Positions 48,023-56,882 of a stretch of DNA of 64,000 nt are shown one piece after another. The stretch covers positions 124,001-188,000 of the forward strand of contig NZ_FOSH01000004.1 in the NCBI RefSeq assembly GCF_900114205.1. Direction: 5' to 3'. Source of the stretch: Methylophaga sulfidovorans. Its GTDB lineage: Bacteria > Pseudomonadota > Gammaproteobacteria > Nitrosococcales > Methylophagaceae. The notes below the pieces were generated by a model. It did no database searches. It was not told the DNA's origin and saw only the letters and a program-made list of their open reading frames with translations. Numbering within the stretch: position 1 is the first letter of the stretch; every line of letters begins with the position of its first letter. The translations under genes and the position numbers were made by a program.

Positions 48023-48481
48023 ATGAAACTCACAATTAATGGTGAAAGCCGTCAGGTTGATGTCCCCGCAGATACTCCCATTCTGTGGACACTTAGAGAT
48101 GTTTTAGGTATGACGGGGACAAAGTTTGGCTGTGGTAAGGCGCTTTGTGGTGCTTGTACGGTGATGCTGGACGGTCAGCCAATTCGTTCTTGCGTTACAC
48201 CCATCAGTGCAGCTGAAAACAAGAAAATCACTACTATAGAGGCTATCTCTGAGGACAAAGTAGGTCAGGCTGTTCAAGAAGCTTGGCAATCAATAAATGT
48301 ACCGCAGTGTGGCTATTGTCAGTCAGGACAGATCGTCGCTGCTACAGCACTACTTCGTGATAATCCCAATCCAACAGATGAAGATATTGATACCGCGATG
48401 AGTGGCAATATTTGTCGTTGTGGTACTTACACTCGTATTCGGGCAGCCATTAAACAAGCAGCACAGCAGGGGGATAAATAA
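48023..48481 (+). CDS. 2[2Fe-2S] subunit of a molybdenum hydroxylase (IorA type)
   Basis: 152 residues. First cluster: C37, C42, C45, C57 (plant-ferredoxin spacing in [10 protein letters not shown]). Second cluster: C96, C99, C131, C133 (CGYC ... CRC). This is the small subunit of xanthine dehydrogenase-family enzymes with the two-subunit isoquinoline 1-oxidoreductase layout. It has no signal sequence of its own, so it should be exported bound to the Tat-tagged large subunit. Its stop overlaps the next start (ATAATG). Confidence 0.92.
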   Translation: MKLTINGESRQVDVPADTPILWTLRDVLGMTGTKFGCGKALCGACTVMLDGQPIRSCVTPISAAENKKITTIEAISEDKVGQAVQEAWQSINVPQCGYCQSGQIVAATALLRDNPNPTDEDIDTAMSGNICRCGTYTRIRAAIKQAAQQGDK

Positions 48482-50781
48482 TGACTGATAATAATCTTCC
48501 ACAAATAGAAAATATTAGCCGTCGCAGTATTCTAAAAGGCTTCGCATTAAGTGGTCTGGTTCTGGCGGTAGGTATGCCGGCTCAATTGCTAGCTGCTGAT
48601 GAAAAGCAAAAATATGGCCGTGATGGTATGCCCAATGGCTGGGTGGATGATCCTTTAGTTTTTGTTTCAATCGCTGAAGATGGCACTGTAACCATTGTGG
48701 CTCATCGTTCCGAAATGGGGCAGGGTGTCAGAACAAGCCTGCCAATGGTTGTGGCTGATGAAATGGAAGCTGACTGGCAGCAAGTCAAAATCGTTCAAGC
48801 AGAAGGTAATGAAAAACGTTACGGCAACCAAAACACGGATGGTTCTCGCAGTATGCGTCACTTCTTTATGCCAATGCGTAATGTAGGGGCTGCAGCCAGA
48901 ATGATGCTGGAAGCCGCTGCCGCTGCAATGTGGGCTGTGCCGGTTGCAGAAGTCAAAGCAAAAAATCATCAGGTCATTCACGCTAAAAGTGGTAAGACTC
49001 TTGGCTTTGGTGAGCTGGCACAAAAAGCGGCTGAAATGGCAGTGCCTGAAAATCAGAACCTGATTTATAAGTCTGCAGACGAATTTAATTACATAGGCAA
49101 AAAAGATAATAAGTTAGTCGATGGTTTTGATATTGCTACCGGACAAACAACTTATGGTATGGATGTTCGTCTTGATGACATGGTCTATGCTGTTGTAGCT
49201 CATCCACCTGCCTACGGCGATACACTGAAGTCGTACGACGATACTGAAACCTTAAAAGTGCCGGGAGTGATTAAAGTTTTAACCTTACCTAGCAGCCCAC
49301 CTCCAGCAGTATTTAATCCTCTCGGCGGGGTTGTGGTTGTCGCTTCAAACACCTGGGCAGCCATTCAAGGTAGAAAAAAATTATCTATTGAATGGAATGC
49401 CGGTCCTAATCGTCAATATGATTCAGCCAAGTTCCGTGAGACATTGCAGGCCTCGTCTAAACAGAAAGGTGGTAAAGTCATCCGCAGTAAAGGTGAAACC
49501 TATAATGAGCTGGCTAATGCGAGTTCAACCATTACTGCAGATTATTATATTCCTCACCTGGCTCAGGCCCCGATGGAACCGCCTGCTGCTACAGCACGAA
49601 TTGTGGACAATGTGTGTGAGATCTGGACGGCGACACAAAACCCTCAAGCTGGTGTGGATACAGTGGCAAAATGGTTAGAAGTAAAACCTGAGCAAGTTAA
49701 GGTAAATGTGACATTGCTTGGTGGCGGTTTTGGCCGTAAATCTAAACCTGATTACCTTGTTGAAGCAGCCTTAATTTCTAAAGCACTCGGTGGACAAGCT
49801 GTTAAAACGGTCTGGACGCGTGAAGATGATATTCAACATTCTTATTTCCACACAGTTTCTGCCGAACATTTAGAAGCCGGTTTTGATGAAAGTGGAAATA
49901 CAACGGCTTGGTTACATCGGACCGTTGCACCGACAATAGCGTCTACTTTTGCTAAAGATGCTAAAAATGAAATGCCGATGGAATTAGGTATGGGTGTTGT
50001 GAATATTCCATTTGATGTGAAGAATATTCAAATTGAAAACCCTGAAGCTGCAGCTCATACCCGAATTGGCTGGTACCGTTCAGTATCCAATATTCCTCAT
50101 GCATTTGCGATTCAGTCATTCATTGCTGAGATGGCGCATAAAACGAAAAAAGATCACAAAGACTTTTTGCTAGCACTGATTGGTCCTGATCGTGAAATCG
50201 ATCCGGCATCATTAAAAGATGACTGGAACTACGGTGAATCGCCAGAGCTTTATCCTCTCAATACGACACGTATGAAGGGGGTAATTAATATGGTCACCGA
50301 TAAAGCGGACTGGGGTAAAACCTTACCCAAAGGCTCAGGACAGGGTTTAGCTGTTCATTATAGTTTCGTGACGTATGTTGCGACGGTAGTGGAAGTCGTT
50401 GTTAATGATGATGGTGAGGTCAGCATACCGAGAATCGATGTCGCTGTAGATTGTGGCCCACAAGTGAACCCCGAACGTATCCGCTCTCAAATTGAGGGGG
50501 CATGTATCATGGGGGCAAGTTTAGCCCTGACAAGTGAAATCACCTTTAAAGATGGTGTCACCGTTCAGGATAATTTTGATGGATACCAGGTGACTCGTAT
50601 GGATGCGGCGCCAAAAGAGATCCATGTTCATCTGGTGCCGGCAAAAGACTTTAATCAGCCATTAGGTGGTGTTGGTGAACCGGGTATGCCTCCGGTCGCA
50701 CCAGCAATATGTAATGCGATTTTTAATGCCACTGGTAAACGTATCCGTGAGTTACCGATACGTTATCAGCTCGAGTCATAG
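48481..50781 (+). CDS. Tat-exported molybdopterin subunit of a xanthine dehydrogenase-family enzyme (IorB type)
   Basis: 766 residues. A twin-arginine signal (SRRSILKGF, residues 13-21, then a hydrophobic stretch ending QLLAA) leads to two molybdopterin-binding halves. GGFGRKSKPDY and the C-terminal GGVGEPGMPP (the catalytic Glu of the family) are visible. Relatives oxidise aldehydes or N-heterocycles by hydroxylation. The substrate cannot be read from sequence; an aldehyde would suit a methylotroph but this is a guess. Electron acceptor would be periplasmic. Confidence 0.9.
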   Translation: MTDNNLPQIENISRRSILKGFALSGLVLAVGMPAQLLAADEKQKYGRDGMPNGWVDDPLVFVSIAEDGTVTIVAHRSEMGQGVRTSLPMVVADEMEADWQQVKIVQAEGNEKRYGNQNTDGSRSMRHFFMPMRNVGAAARMMLEAAAAAMWAVPVAEVKAKNHQVIHAKSGKTLGFGELAQKAAEMAVPENQNLIYKSADEFNYIGKKDNKLVDGFDIATGQTTYGMDVRLDDMVYAVVAHPPAYGDTLKSYDDTETLKVPGVIKVLTLPSSPPPAVFNPLGGVVVVASNTWAAIQGRKKLSIEWNAGPNRQYDSAKFRETLQASSKQKGGKVIRSKGETYNELANASSTITADYYIPHLAQAPMEPPAATARIVDNVCEIWTATQNPQAGVDTVAKWLEVKPEQVKVNVTLLGGGFGRKSKPDYLVEAALISKALGGQAVKTVWTREDDIQHSYFHTVSAEHLEAGFDESGNTTAWLHRTVAPTIASTFAKDAKNEMPMELGMGVVNIPFDVKNIQIENPEAAAHTRIGWYRSVSNIPHAFAIQSFIAEMAHKTKKDHKDFLLALIGPDREIDPASLKDDWNYGESPELYPLNTTRMKGVINMVTDKADWGKTLPKGSGQGLAVHYSFVTYVATVVEVVVNDDGEVSIPRIDVAVDCGPQVNPERIRSQIEGACIMGASLALTSEITFKDGVTVQDNFDGYQVTRMDAAPKEIHVHLVPAKDFNQPLGGVGEPGMPPVAPAICNAIFNATGKRIRELPIRYQLES

Positions 50782-50785
50782 TCTG

Positions 50786-51775
50786 ATGACCGGGCATGAT
50801 CTCAATGTGCTCAGGCAGCTACTGAGCTGGCAGCAAGAAGGGCATAAGGTCTGGTTAATTACGGTGGTTGGAACCTATGGTTCCAGCCCCCGCCAACCGG
50901 GTTCAATGTGTGCTCTTCGGGGCGATGGTCTTTTAGTTGGGTCTGTATCTGGTGGTTGTATAGAAGATGATCTGGTGTCTTTAGTGAAACTGGATCAGCT
51001 CTCTGCTTCATCTGCTGAGCTGAAGATCTATGGTGCTAATCAGGAAGAACAGCTGCGTTATAAACTTCCCTGTGGTGGTCAGCTAAGATTGTTGGTAGAG
51101 CCTGTGCTTGATAAGGCGTGGCTGGAAGAAGTCGTCACCGCTATTGAGTCTCAGAAGTTAATAAAGAGACAGGTTTCGTTAACTTCGTTACAGGTCACAT
51201 GTACCAATGCTGTCAGTAATGAGTCTGTTGTCAGCGAGCAGGAAGACTTACTTTCTTTTGTGTATGGGCCAAGGTTACGCCTGTTAATTATTGGTGCAGC
51301 AGAAACGTCATTCTATCTGGCAAATATTGCTACGGCATTGGATTACCAGGTGTTTGTCTGTGATCCCAGACCAGAAATGCAGGAAACCTGGCAACATGAA
51401 CAGAGCACTTTGCTTACCATGATGCCTGATGATGCGGTAGTGTCCTTACAGCCTGATCTAAATACAGCGGTGGTCGCATTAACGCATGATCCTAAATTAG
51501 ACGATATGGCATTGTTGGAAGCCCTAAAATCAGCGGCTTTTTATGTCGGGGCCTTAGGTGCCAAAACCAATAATGATAAACGTCGGGAAAGACTGAAATT
51601 ATTTGATCTCACCCAGCAAGAAATCGATCGTTTACATGGACCAGTTGGTTTACAGATAGGCAGTAAAACGCCTGCCGAGATCGCTGTAGCAATTTCTGCT
51701 GAATTGATTGCAATTCGTCGAGAGAGAACACAAACACCGCAACTTTCATCGTCCGTTAATAAAGTGACGGTGTAA
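50786..51775 (+). CDS. XdhC-family molybdenum cofactor maturation protein
   Basis: About 330 residues from the ATG at 50786, just past the large-subunit stop; the longer open frame overlaps that gene and is not expected to be translated. N-terminal XdhC domain (VVGTYGSSPRQPGSMCALRGDGLLVGSVSGGCIEDDL) and C-terminal Rossmann domain (LLIIGAAETSFYLANIA, FYVGALGAKTNNDKRRERL). XdhC sulfurates or inserts Moco into hydroxylases. Its presence supports the hydroxylase assignment. Confidence 0.9.
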   Translation: MTGHDLNVLRQLLSWQQEGHKVWLITVVGTYGSSPRQPGSMCALRGDGLLVGSVSGGCIEDDLVSLVKLDQLSASSAELKIYGANQEEQLRYKLPCGGQLRLLVEPVLDKAWLEEVVTAIESQKLIKRQVSLTSLQVTCTNAVSNESVVSEQEDLLSFVYGPRLRLLIIGAAETSFYLANIATALDYQVFVCDPRPEMQETWQHEQSTLLTMMPDDAVVSLQPDLNTAVVALTHDPKLDDMALLEALKSAAFYVGALGAKTNNDKRRERLKLFDLTQQEIDRLHGPVGLQIGSKTPAEIAVAISAELIAIRRERTQTPQLSSSVNKVTV

Positions 51776-51779
51776 TACA

Positions 51780-52385
51780 GTGGAAACGGCAGGGATCGCT
51801 GCAATTATTCTTGCTGCCGGTAAGTCATCACGCTTTGGTTCGGACAAGCTGCTCTCGGAAGTTGCATACAATGGGATTAGACAGCCGCTGATATTACATA
51901 CCTTATCGCCATGGTTAGAAGTATTTGAACAAATTCATCTCATCACGCCAGTAAATAACCAACAGTTAAGAGAAACGTGTCGAGCCGTTACAGACAGGCT
52001 TAACATCGTCAAAGCAGATAAGGCAGAGTTAGGAATGGGACATTCACTAGCCGCTGGGATCCACGCTACTCAAGCCTCAAAGGGATGGTTAATTGGCTTG
52101 GCTGATATGCCTATGCTGAAGCCGGATATATTGGAAAAGTTAGTCAGTCAGTTACAACAAGGAGCAGCTTTATCAGCGCCGTTTTATGATGGCAAACGAG
52201 GACATCCAGTCGCGTTTTCCAGTCAATATCGGGATGATTTAATGCAATTAACTGGGGATGTAGGCGCTAAAACGATATTAAAAGTCCATGAAATACAGAT
52301 ACAAGCAGTTAATGTTGATACGCCTTCGGTATTAATTGATGTCGATACTCAAACAGATATTTCACTACTGCAGAAAGCGAGATAA
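51780..52385 (+). CDS. MocA-like molybdenum cofactor cytidylyltransferase
   Basis: 201 residues starting at GTG. Nucleotidyltransferase (GT-A) fold with IILAAGKSSRFGSDKLL and LADMPMLKPDIL, the MocA family pattern. MocA makes the cytosine dinucleotide form of Moco that hydroxylases of this type use. Fourth and last gene of the operon, three bases after xdhC. The 3' end overlaps a minus-strand hypothetical frame by 21 bases. Confidence 0.87.
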   Translation: METAGIAAIILAAGKSSRFGSDKLLSEVAYNGIRQPLILHTLSPWLEVFEQIHLITPVNNQQLRETCRAVTDRLNIVKADKAELGMGHSLAAGIHATQASKGWLIGLADMPMLKPDILEKLVSQLQQGAALSAPFYDGKRGHPVAFSSQYRDDLMQLTGDVGAKTILKVHEIQIQAVNVDTPSVLIDVDTQTDISLLQKAR

Positions 52386-52757
52386 TAACCTCATAGACTT
52401 AGTGTTGATCGATAATAACTTTTGGGTGACAGCATTCAAATAAAAGAGATTAAATCGCTCGACTCTTACAGGCTTTAACTTGCAGTTATTTTTTTCCATA
52501 AACTCCTGAAGTTGTATTTGTTTATTAGGACTGTAGTAAACGGGTTTACCGGTTAAGGCGTAGAGGATACCTGAGTCGGTAATAGCGGAACCTTGTCGTG
52601 TTTCCACATCATAGTGATAGTCGATTATTTTTTGGGTAATAACATAGAAGTTATAGTGGCTGGAGAAACCAATAATATGCCTGTCTTTGGTTTCCTCAAC
52701 TTCAACGATACCCCAGTCTGAGATGACTCCACACTCTGATAATGATCTGGCTTCCAA
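52365..52757 (-). CDS. Hypothetical protein, uncertain start
   Basis: An open frame of about 130 residues that I do not recognise; it looks like a globular protein (GFSSHYNFYVITQKIIDYHYD, LYALTGKPVYYSPNKQ). The only start inside is TTG at 52757. The frame stays open to about 52799 without ATG or GTG. A second frame starting at TTG 52825 reads into the first stretch as MLSINEAAKLMLGIS and then shifts, so a frameshift or a rare start is possible. Low confidence as a gene. Confidence 0.4.
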   Translation of the reverse strand: MEARSLSECGVISDWGIVEVEETKDRHIIGFSSHYNFYVITQKIIDYHYDVETRQGSAITDSGILYALTGKPVYYSPNKQIQLQEFMEKNNCKLKPVRVERFNLFYLNAVTQKLLSINTKSMRLLSRFLQ

Positions 52758-52816
52758 AACACGTCCTTTGTGTAAAATTGTGAAATACCTAACATTAATT
52801 TAGCAGCTTCATTAAT

Positions 52817-52826
52817 TGATAACAAC
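52817..52826 (-). promoter_or_regulatory. Copy of the GTTGTTATCA motif before gpx
   Basis: On the minus strand GTTGTTATCA is followed by ATTAATG. The same ten bases occur at 53555-53564 before the OmpA-TolC pair. It lies about 100 bases before the glutathione peroxidase ATG. Confidence 0.45.
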
Positions 52827-52928
52827 GTCCTAATTTTCCAAAATTATCAAAAGACTAGTCATTTTATGGTCATCACATTTTTTTGATAATGAATATAGAA
52901 AATAGGCTAAATAAACAGGAGAGAGACT

Positions 52929-53471
52929 ATGAAACATTATTTATGGCTGGGAATATTAATGGCATTTTCATCTATTGTGCAGGCCAAAGACTGTCCACAG
53001 TATTTTGATTATGACTTACCGAAACTGCATTCAAATAACACGGTAAATTTGTGTGAGTTGGCTAAAGACAAAGCCTTATTGGTGGTAAATACAGCCAGTC
53101 ATTGTGGCTTTACACGCCAGTTTGGTAGCTTGGAAAAGTTACATGAGCAATACAAGGGTAAAGGCTTGGTTGTTATTGGTTTTGCCAGTAACGATTTTGA
53201 TCAAGAAGCAAAAACAGAAGCAGAAGCTGCCAGAATTTGTAAAGAAAACTTTGGTGTGAGCTTCACCATGGTTGCGCCCAGCTATGTCACAGGTTCGCGT
53301 GCTAACCCGATCTTCAGGGAGATAAACAAACAAAGTCAGGCACCAGACTGGAATTTTAACAAATATATTATTGATACTGATGGCCATGTGTTAGAGCACT
53401 TTTCAAGTGCTGTTGAGCCTGATGATGCCAGACTAGTAGAAGCCATTGAGTCAGTACTCGACGATGACTGA
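52929..53471 (+). CDS. Exported glutathione peroxidase-family protein
   Basis: 180 residues with a signal peptide (about 1-19, ending IVQA) and a thioredoxin-fold peroxidase. The peroxidatic Cys59 is in VVNTASHCGFTRQF, the place of selenocysteine in animal enzymes, and the conserved WNFNKYIID holds the active-site Trp and Asn. GAGAG precedes the ATG. The export signal suggests detoxification of peroxides in the periplasm; many bacterial BtuE homologues lack it. Confidence 0.9.
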   Translation: MKHYLWLGILMAFSSIVQAKDCPQYFDYDLPKLHSNNTVNLCELAKDKALLVVNTASHCGFTRQFGSLEKLHEQYKGKGLVVIGFASNDFDQEAKTEAEAARICKENFGVSFTMVAPSYVTGSRANPIFREINKQSQAPDWNFNKYIIDTDGHVLEHFSSAVEPDDARLVEAIESVLDDD

Positions 53472-53554
53472 ATAGCCTATATATTTGTCAGGGTTGCCGA
53501 TATTGATTGAATATATGAGTAACAACATCATTACATTAGTGATAATCATACTTT

Positions 53555-53583
53555 GTTGTTATCATTAGCTAATATTGTTATCA
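53555..53583 (+). promoter_or_regulatory. Repeated TTGTTATCA motifs before the OmpA-TolC pair
   Basis: GTTGTTATCA at 53555-53564 and TTGTTATCA at 53575-53583, 19 bases apart (about two helical turns), just upstream of the start at 53608. A related opposite-strand copy (TTATCACTAATG) is at 53534-53549. They resemble regulator binding repeats. Confidence 0.5.
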
Positions 53584-53607
53584 CGTTAGGGATGGCTGGA
53601 GTTAAGG

Positions 53608-54150
53608 ATGTCTATTGGTTCTCGGCTGGTTATGACCAGTTTATTCAGTTTAGTACTGTCTGCATGTAGCACCATTCATAATGCTATTGGTCCAGATACA
53701 CCCCGCTCAGATTTACGTGAGTCATTAGAAGCACCGCTTACTGTTTCAGATGCTGGTTCTCCCTTTTGTCATGAAGAGATGGTTGTTACTACCACTCCAA
53801 AAGTTATTCGCACTCCCCCGCCATATCACGCAACACTCTATTTTGACTTGGATAAAACGACTTTCACCCCCGATTCATTACGTGAATCCATTAAGGTCTA
53901 TAAAGCGATTTTAGAAAGAAGAGATCGTCATATTGAAGTCGTTGGCTATACTGATACACTGGCTTCCCCACAATATAATGATAAATTATCCGAGCGTCGT
54001 GCTGAAAAAGTTACACAGGATTTGATAAACGCCGGGGTAGATGCAACACATATTTCTACCGCAGGTAAAGGCGAAACACTTTTGAAAGTTCCTACTCCTG
54101 ATGAGACTGAAGAAGTGGGCAACCGTCGGGTTGAAATTGATGTTCGTTAA
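53608..54150 (+). CDS. OmpA-family lipoprotein
   Basis: 180 residues: signal with lipobox LSAC (Cys about 20), a linker of about 60 residues, then an OmpA_C peptidoglycan-binding domain (LYFDLDKTTFTPDSLRESI, VVGYTDTLASPQYNDKLSERRAEKV, GNRRVEIDV). It should sit on the inner face of the outer membrane. It is 20 bases before a TolC-family gene, so the pair may serve one export machine. Confidence 0.88.
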   Translation: MSIGSRLVMTSLFSLVLSACSTIHNAIGPDTPRSDLRESLEAPLTVSDAGSPFCHEEMVVTTTPKVIRTPPPYHATLYFDLDKTTFTPDSLRESIKVYKAILERRDRHIEVVGYTDTLASPQYNDKLSERRAEKVTQDLINAGVDATHISTAGKGETLLKVPTPDETEEVGNRRVEIDVR

Positions 54151-54170
54151 TTTCTGGAGTAATTAGAAAA

Positions 54171-55514
54171 ATGGTTTTATCACGATTTTCTACTATTTTT
54201 GCTGCATGTCTTGCAGCGATAGCGAGCACAAATATTGCTGCGGAAACGTTGCAGGAAGCCGTCGATGCAACTCTGAAACAAAACCCTGAAGTGTTGGCAG
54301 AAGCGAATCGCCGTTACAGTGTTGATAAGACCGTTGATCAAGCTAAAGCAGGTTATTATCCGCGGGTAGATTTAACGTTGGGTACTGGTTATGAGCGTAC
54401 AAAGAATCCGGCAACAAGACCTGATCACGCATCACTACATCGTGTTGAAGCTGAAATAAGAGCAACTCAAATGCTCTATGATGGTTTTGCCACTAAAAGT
54501 GCTGTAGAGCAAAGTCAGGCTCAAGCTGAGGCGGCCGGTTATGATGTCACAGATAAGGCAGAAACGATCGGCCTTAACACAGTGCAGAGTTATCTCGATG
54601 TTCTTAAACGTCAACAGCTGCTGGAAGAAACACAAGAAAACCTGGAACAGCACGAAAAAATCTTCGACAAAATCAAACTCAGAACAGAAGCAGGAGTAGG
54701 TAATCGCTCTGATCTAGATCAGACCACAGGACGTGTTGCTCTGGCTGAAGCCAATTTGCGTTCTACCGAAGGTAATCTGCAGGATGCAAAAACACGTTAT
54801 GAGCGTTTAGTCGGTCATGCTCCTGAATCTTTAATAGATCCTGGTAAGTCATGCTGTGATACTGCGCCTTCCGATGTTGAGGATGCATTACAAATTGCTT
54901 ATCGCCAGCATCCGTCATTATGGTCTGCAATGGCTCAACATGAGGCTTCACTGGCTCAGGAAGAAGGTGCAAAAGCACCGTTTCATCCACACGTGAATGC
55001 GGAGCTGAGTACCCGAGCAGATAATAATCTTGATGGAACACGTGGTCATGAGAAAGAAGCTCAAGCCATGATTCGTATGGATTACAATCTACTTAACGGT
55101 GGAGCTGACAAAGCGCGCATCGAAGAGACAAAGTATTTAAGTGAGCAGGCGAAACAGAATGCGGAGATTACTAAACGTAACGTTGATCGTGATGTGCGCA
55201 TGGCGTGGATTAATGTAGAAACACTGTCGCGTCGTTTACCCATCCTTGAACAACGTAAGATAGCAGCAGAAAAAACGCGGGATGCGTATTTTGAACAGTT
55301 TAATGTCGGTAGAAGAACACTATTGGATTTGCTGGATACAGAAAACGAATTATTGACAGCTAGAAATGATTACACCAACGCTTATTACGATCATATTTAT
55401 GCCTGTTACTGGCTGTCTGAAACCATGGGTAAGCTGATGGAAAGTCTATCTGTGCAAGCACCAGATGCCGCCATTGTTGTTGCTCAACCGCAAACGACTG
55501 AGTCACAAAAATAA
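54171..55514 (+). CDS. TolC-family outer membrane efflux/type I secretion protein
   Basis: 447 residues: signal peptide ending NIAA, then two OEP domains with TLQEAVDATLKQNPEVL at the N-terminus and typical alpha-hairpin tips (LRTEAGVGNRSDLDQ; EQFNVGRRTLLDLLDTENELLTARNDY). It matches AggA/TolC forms that serve type I secretion with an OmpA partner. No ABC transporter or membrane fusion protein is in the window, so the inner part of the machine must be elsewhere. Confidence 0.9.
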   Translation: MVLSRFSTIFAACLAAIASTNIAAETLQEAVDATLKQNPEVLAEANRRYSVDKTVDQAKAGYYPRVDLTLGTGYERTKNPATRPDHASLHRVEAEIRATQMLYDGFATKSAVEQSQAQAEAAGYDVTDKAETIGLNTVQSYLDVLKRQQLLEETQENLEQHEKIFDKIKLRTEAGVGNRSDLDQTTGRVALAEANLRSTEGNLQDAKTRYERLVGHAPESLIDPGKSCCDTAPSDVEDALQIAYRQHPSLWSAMAQHEASLAQEEGAKAPFHPHVNAELSTRADNNLDGTRGHEKEAQAMIRMDYNLLNGGADKARIEETKYLSEQAKQNAEITKRNVDRDVRMAWINVETLSRRLPILEQRKIAAEKTRDAYFEQFNVGRRTLLDLLDTENELLTARNDYTNAYYDHIYACYWLSETMGKLMESLSVQAPDAAIVVAQPQTTESQK

Positions 55515-55619
55515 GCTAGCTAAACGCCTGGGATAGTCAAGGATGCCTTGGCGTTTCTAACATCGCCATTAAACTGTCATATATGTCGAATATGATGACA
55601 GTTTTTCGCGAGTATAGGC

Positions 55620-56882
55620 ATGCTCAGCCGGCCCTTAAATTTCCCTCTTCCTGTACATCTCTTCCTGTATTTATTGCCTGCATTATTACTGTTTTCTCGG
55701 GCCATTGCCGATATTACCGTTGTGCTGGTGGCCATTACTTTTCTCGTTTTCAGTTATAAAAACCGTCACTGGGATTGGATAAAACAACCCTGGTTTTTAG
55801 CTTTCTTACTGTTTAATGCCTATCTTGTTTTTGTTAATTTACCCCTAAGCAGTGAGCCATCTGAAAGTCTGAAGTATGTGCTTACTTTTATAAGGTGGCC
55901 TTTATTTGCAATGGCTTTGTCATACTGGGTTTTTAATAACGCTGAAAACAGACAATACTTTCTTATCGGCTTATTGCTCACCATGTTTTTTATTATTGCC
56001 GACACTTTCTGGCAATATATTTTTGATGTTGACTGGTTTGGCATAGAGCGCTTTTCTGAGACTCGCTTAACAGGCCCATTCCGAAGTCCTATTCCTGGTA
56101 CGATGCTTCTCAGACTATGGTTTATTGCCTTATTTGCTGCATTGCTTATCCCTGTTTTTAAACAATCTGTAATACGTCAATTAACGTTTATGATCGTGGT
56201 GATGGGAACTGGTTTTGTTTTTACGTTTCTGACTGGTGAAAGAATGGCGCTCATCTTGTTTAGTGCAGGCTGCGCCGTTGTTTTTATCGCGATGTTACTG
56301 GCATACAAACAATACAAACAAAAATTAATGCTGATGCTGGCTTTACTGGCTATCACATTGGTAACTACTTTATTTTTATCACCTGAGATGTTTGAGAGAA
56401 GTATTGTGAGTATTGGCTCAAAGCTTTCAACATTTGCTCAATCAGATTATGGCAGTGTGTTTAATGCTGCATGGCAGGTTTGGCAGGACAACTGGTGGCT
56501 GGGTAGTGGTTTACACACGTATCAAACAGTATGTGAGCAGCAACAGTTATTGATAAGTAGCGGCCTGATGTGTACTCACCCACATAATTTGTACTTGCAG
56601 CTTGGCGCTGAGACAGGTGTGGTCGGCTTATTATTATTTTTATTTATGCTGTATTTGTTATACAAAAAGGTATTAGGTCCATTATTGGTTCAACGCAACT
56701 GGATACAAGCCGCTCTGAGTTTTTCAGTATTAACGGTGAGTTTTTGGCCACTCACTGGTGGTATCAGTGTTTTGAGTAATTGGGTCGCAGCACTGGTATG
56801 GTTAGGTATTGCCTGGGTGTTAGCTATATCCGCGGCAGATGCTTCAGAACCTGATCAACACTTAACTGCCGCAAGTCGTTGA
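55620..56882 (+). CDS. O-antigen ligase family protein (WaaL/Wzy type)
   Basis: 420 residues with about eleven membrane helices. The large periplasmic loop with the family's signature ends (GLHTYQTVCEQQ...CTHPHNLYLQLGAETG) holds the His seen in WaaL-type ligases. It joins O-antigen or other sugars to lipid A-core. Convergent with GT9, overlapping by 59 bases at the 3' ends, so only one reading of the shared bases is under strong constraint. Confidence 0.88.
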   Translation: MLSRPLNFPLPVHLFLYLLPALLLFSRAIADITVVLVAITFLVFSYKNRHWDWIKQPWFLAFLLFNAYLVFVNLPLSSEPSESLKYVLTFIRWPLFAMALSYWVFNNAENRQYFLIGLLLTMFFIIADTFWQYIFDVDWFGIERFSETRLTGPFRSPIPGTMLLRLWFIALFAALLIPVFKQSVIRQLTFMIVVMGTGFVFTFLTGERMALILFSAGCAVVFIAMLLAYKQYKQKLMLMLALLAITLVTTLFLSPEMFERSIVSIGSKLSTFAQSDYGSVFNAAWQVWQDNWWLGSGLHTYQTVCEQQQLLISSGLMCTHPHNLYLQLGAETGVVGLLLFLFMLYLLYKKVLGPLLVQRNWIQAALSFSVLTVSFWPLTGGISVLSNWVAALVWLGIAWVLAISAADASEPDQHLTAASR

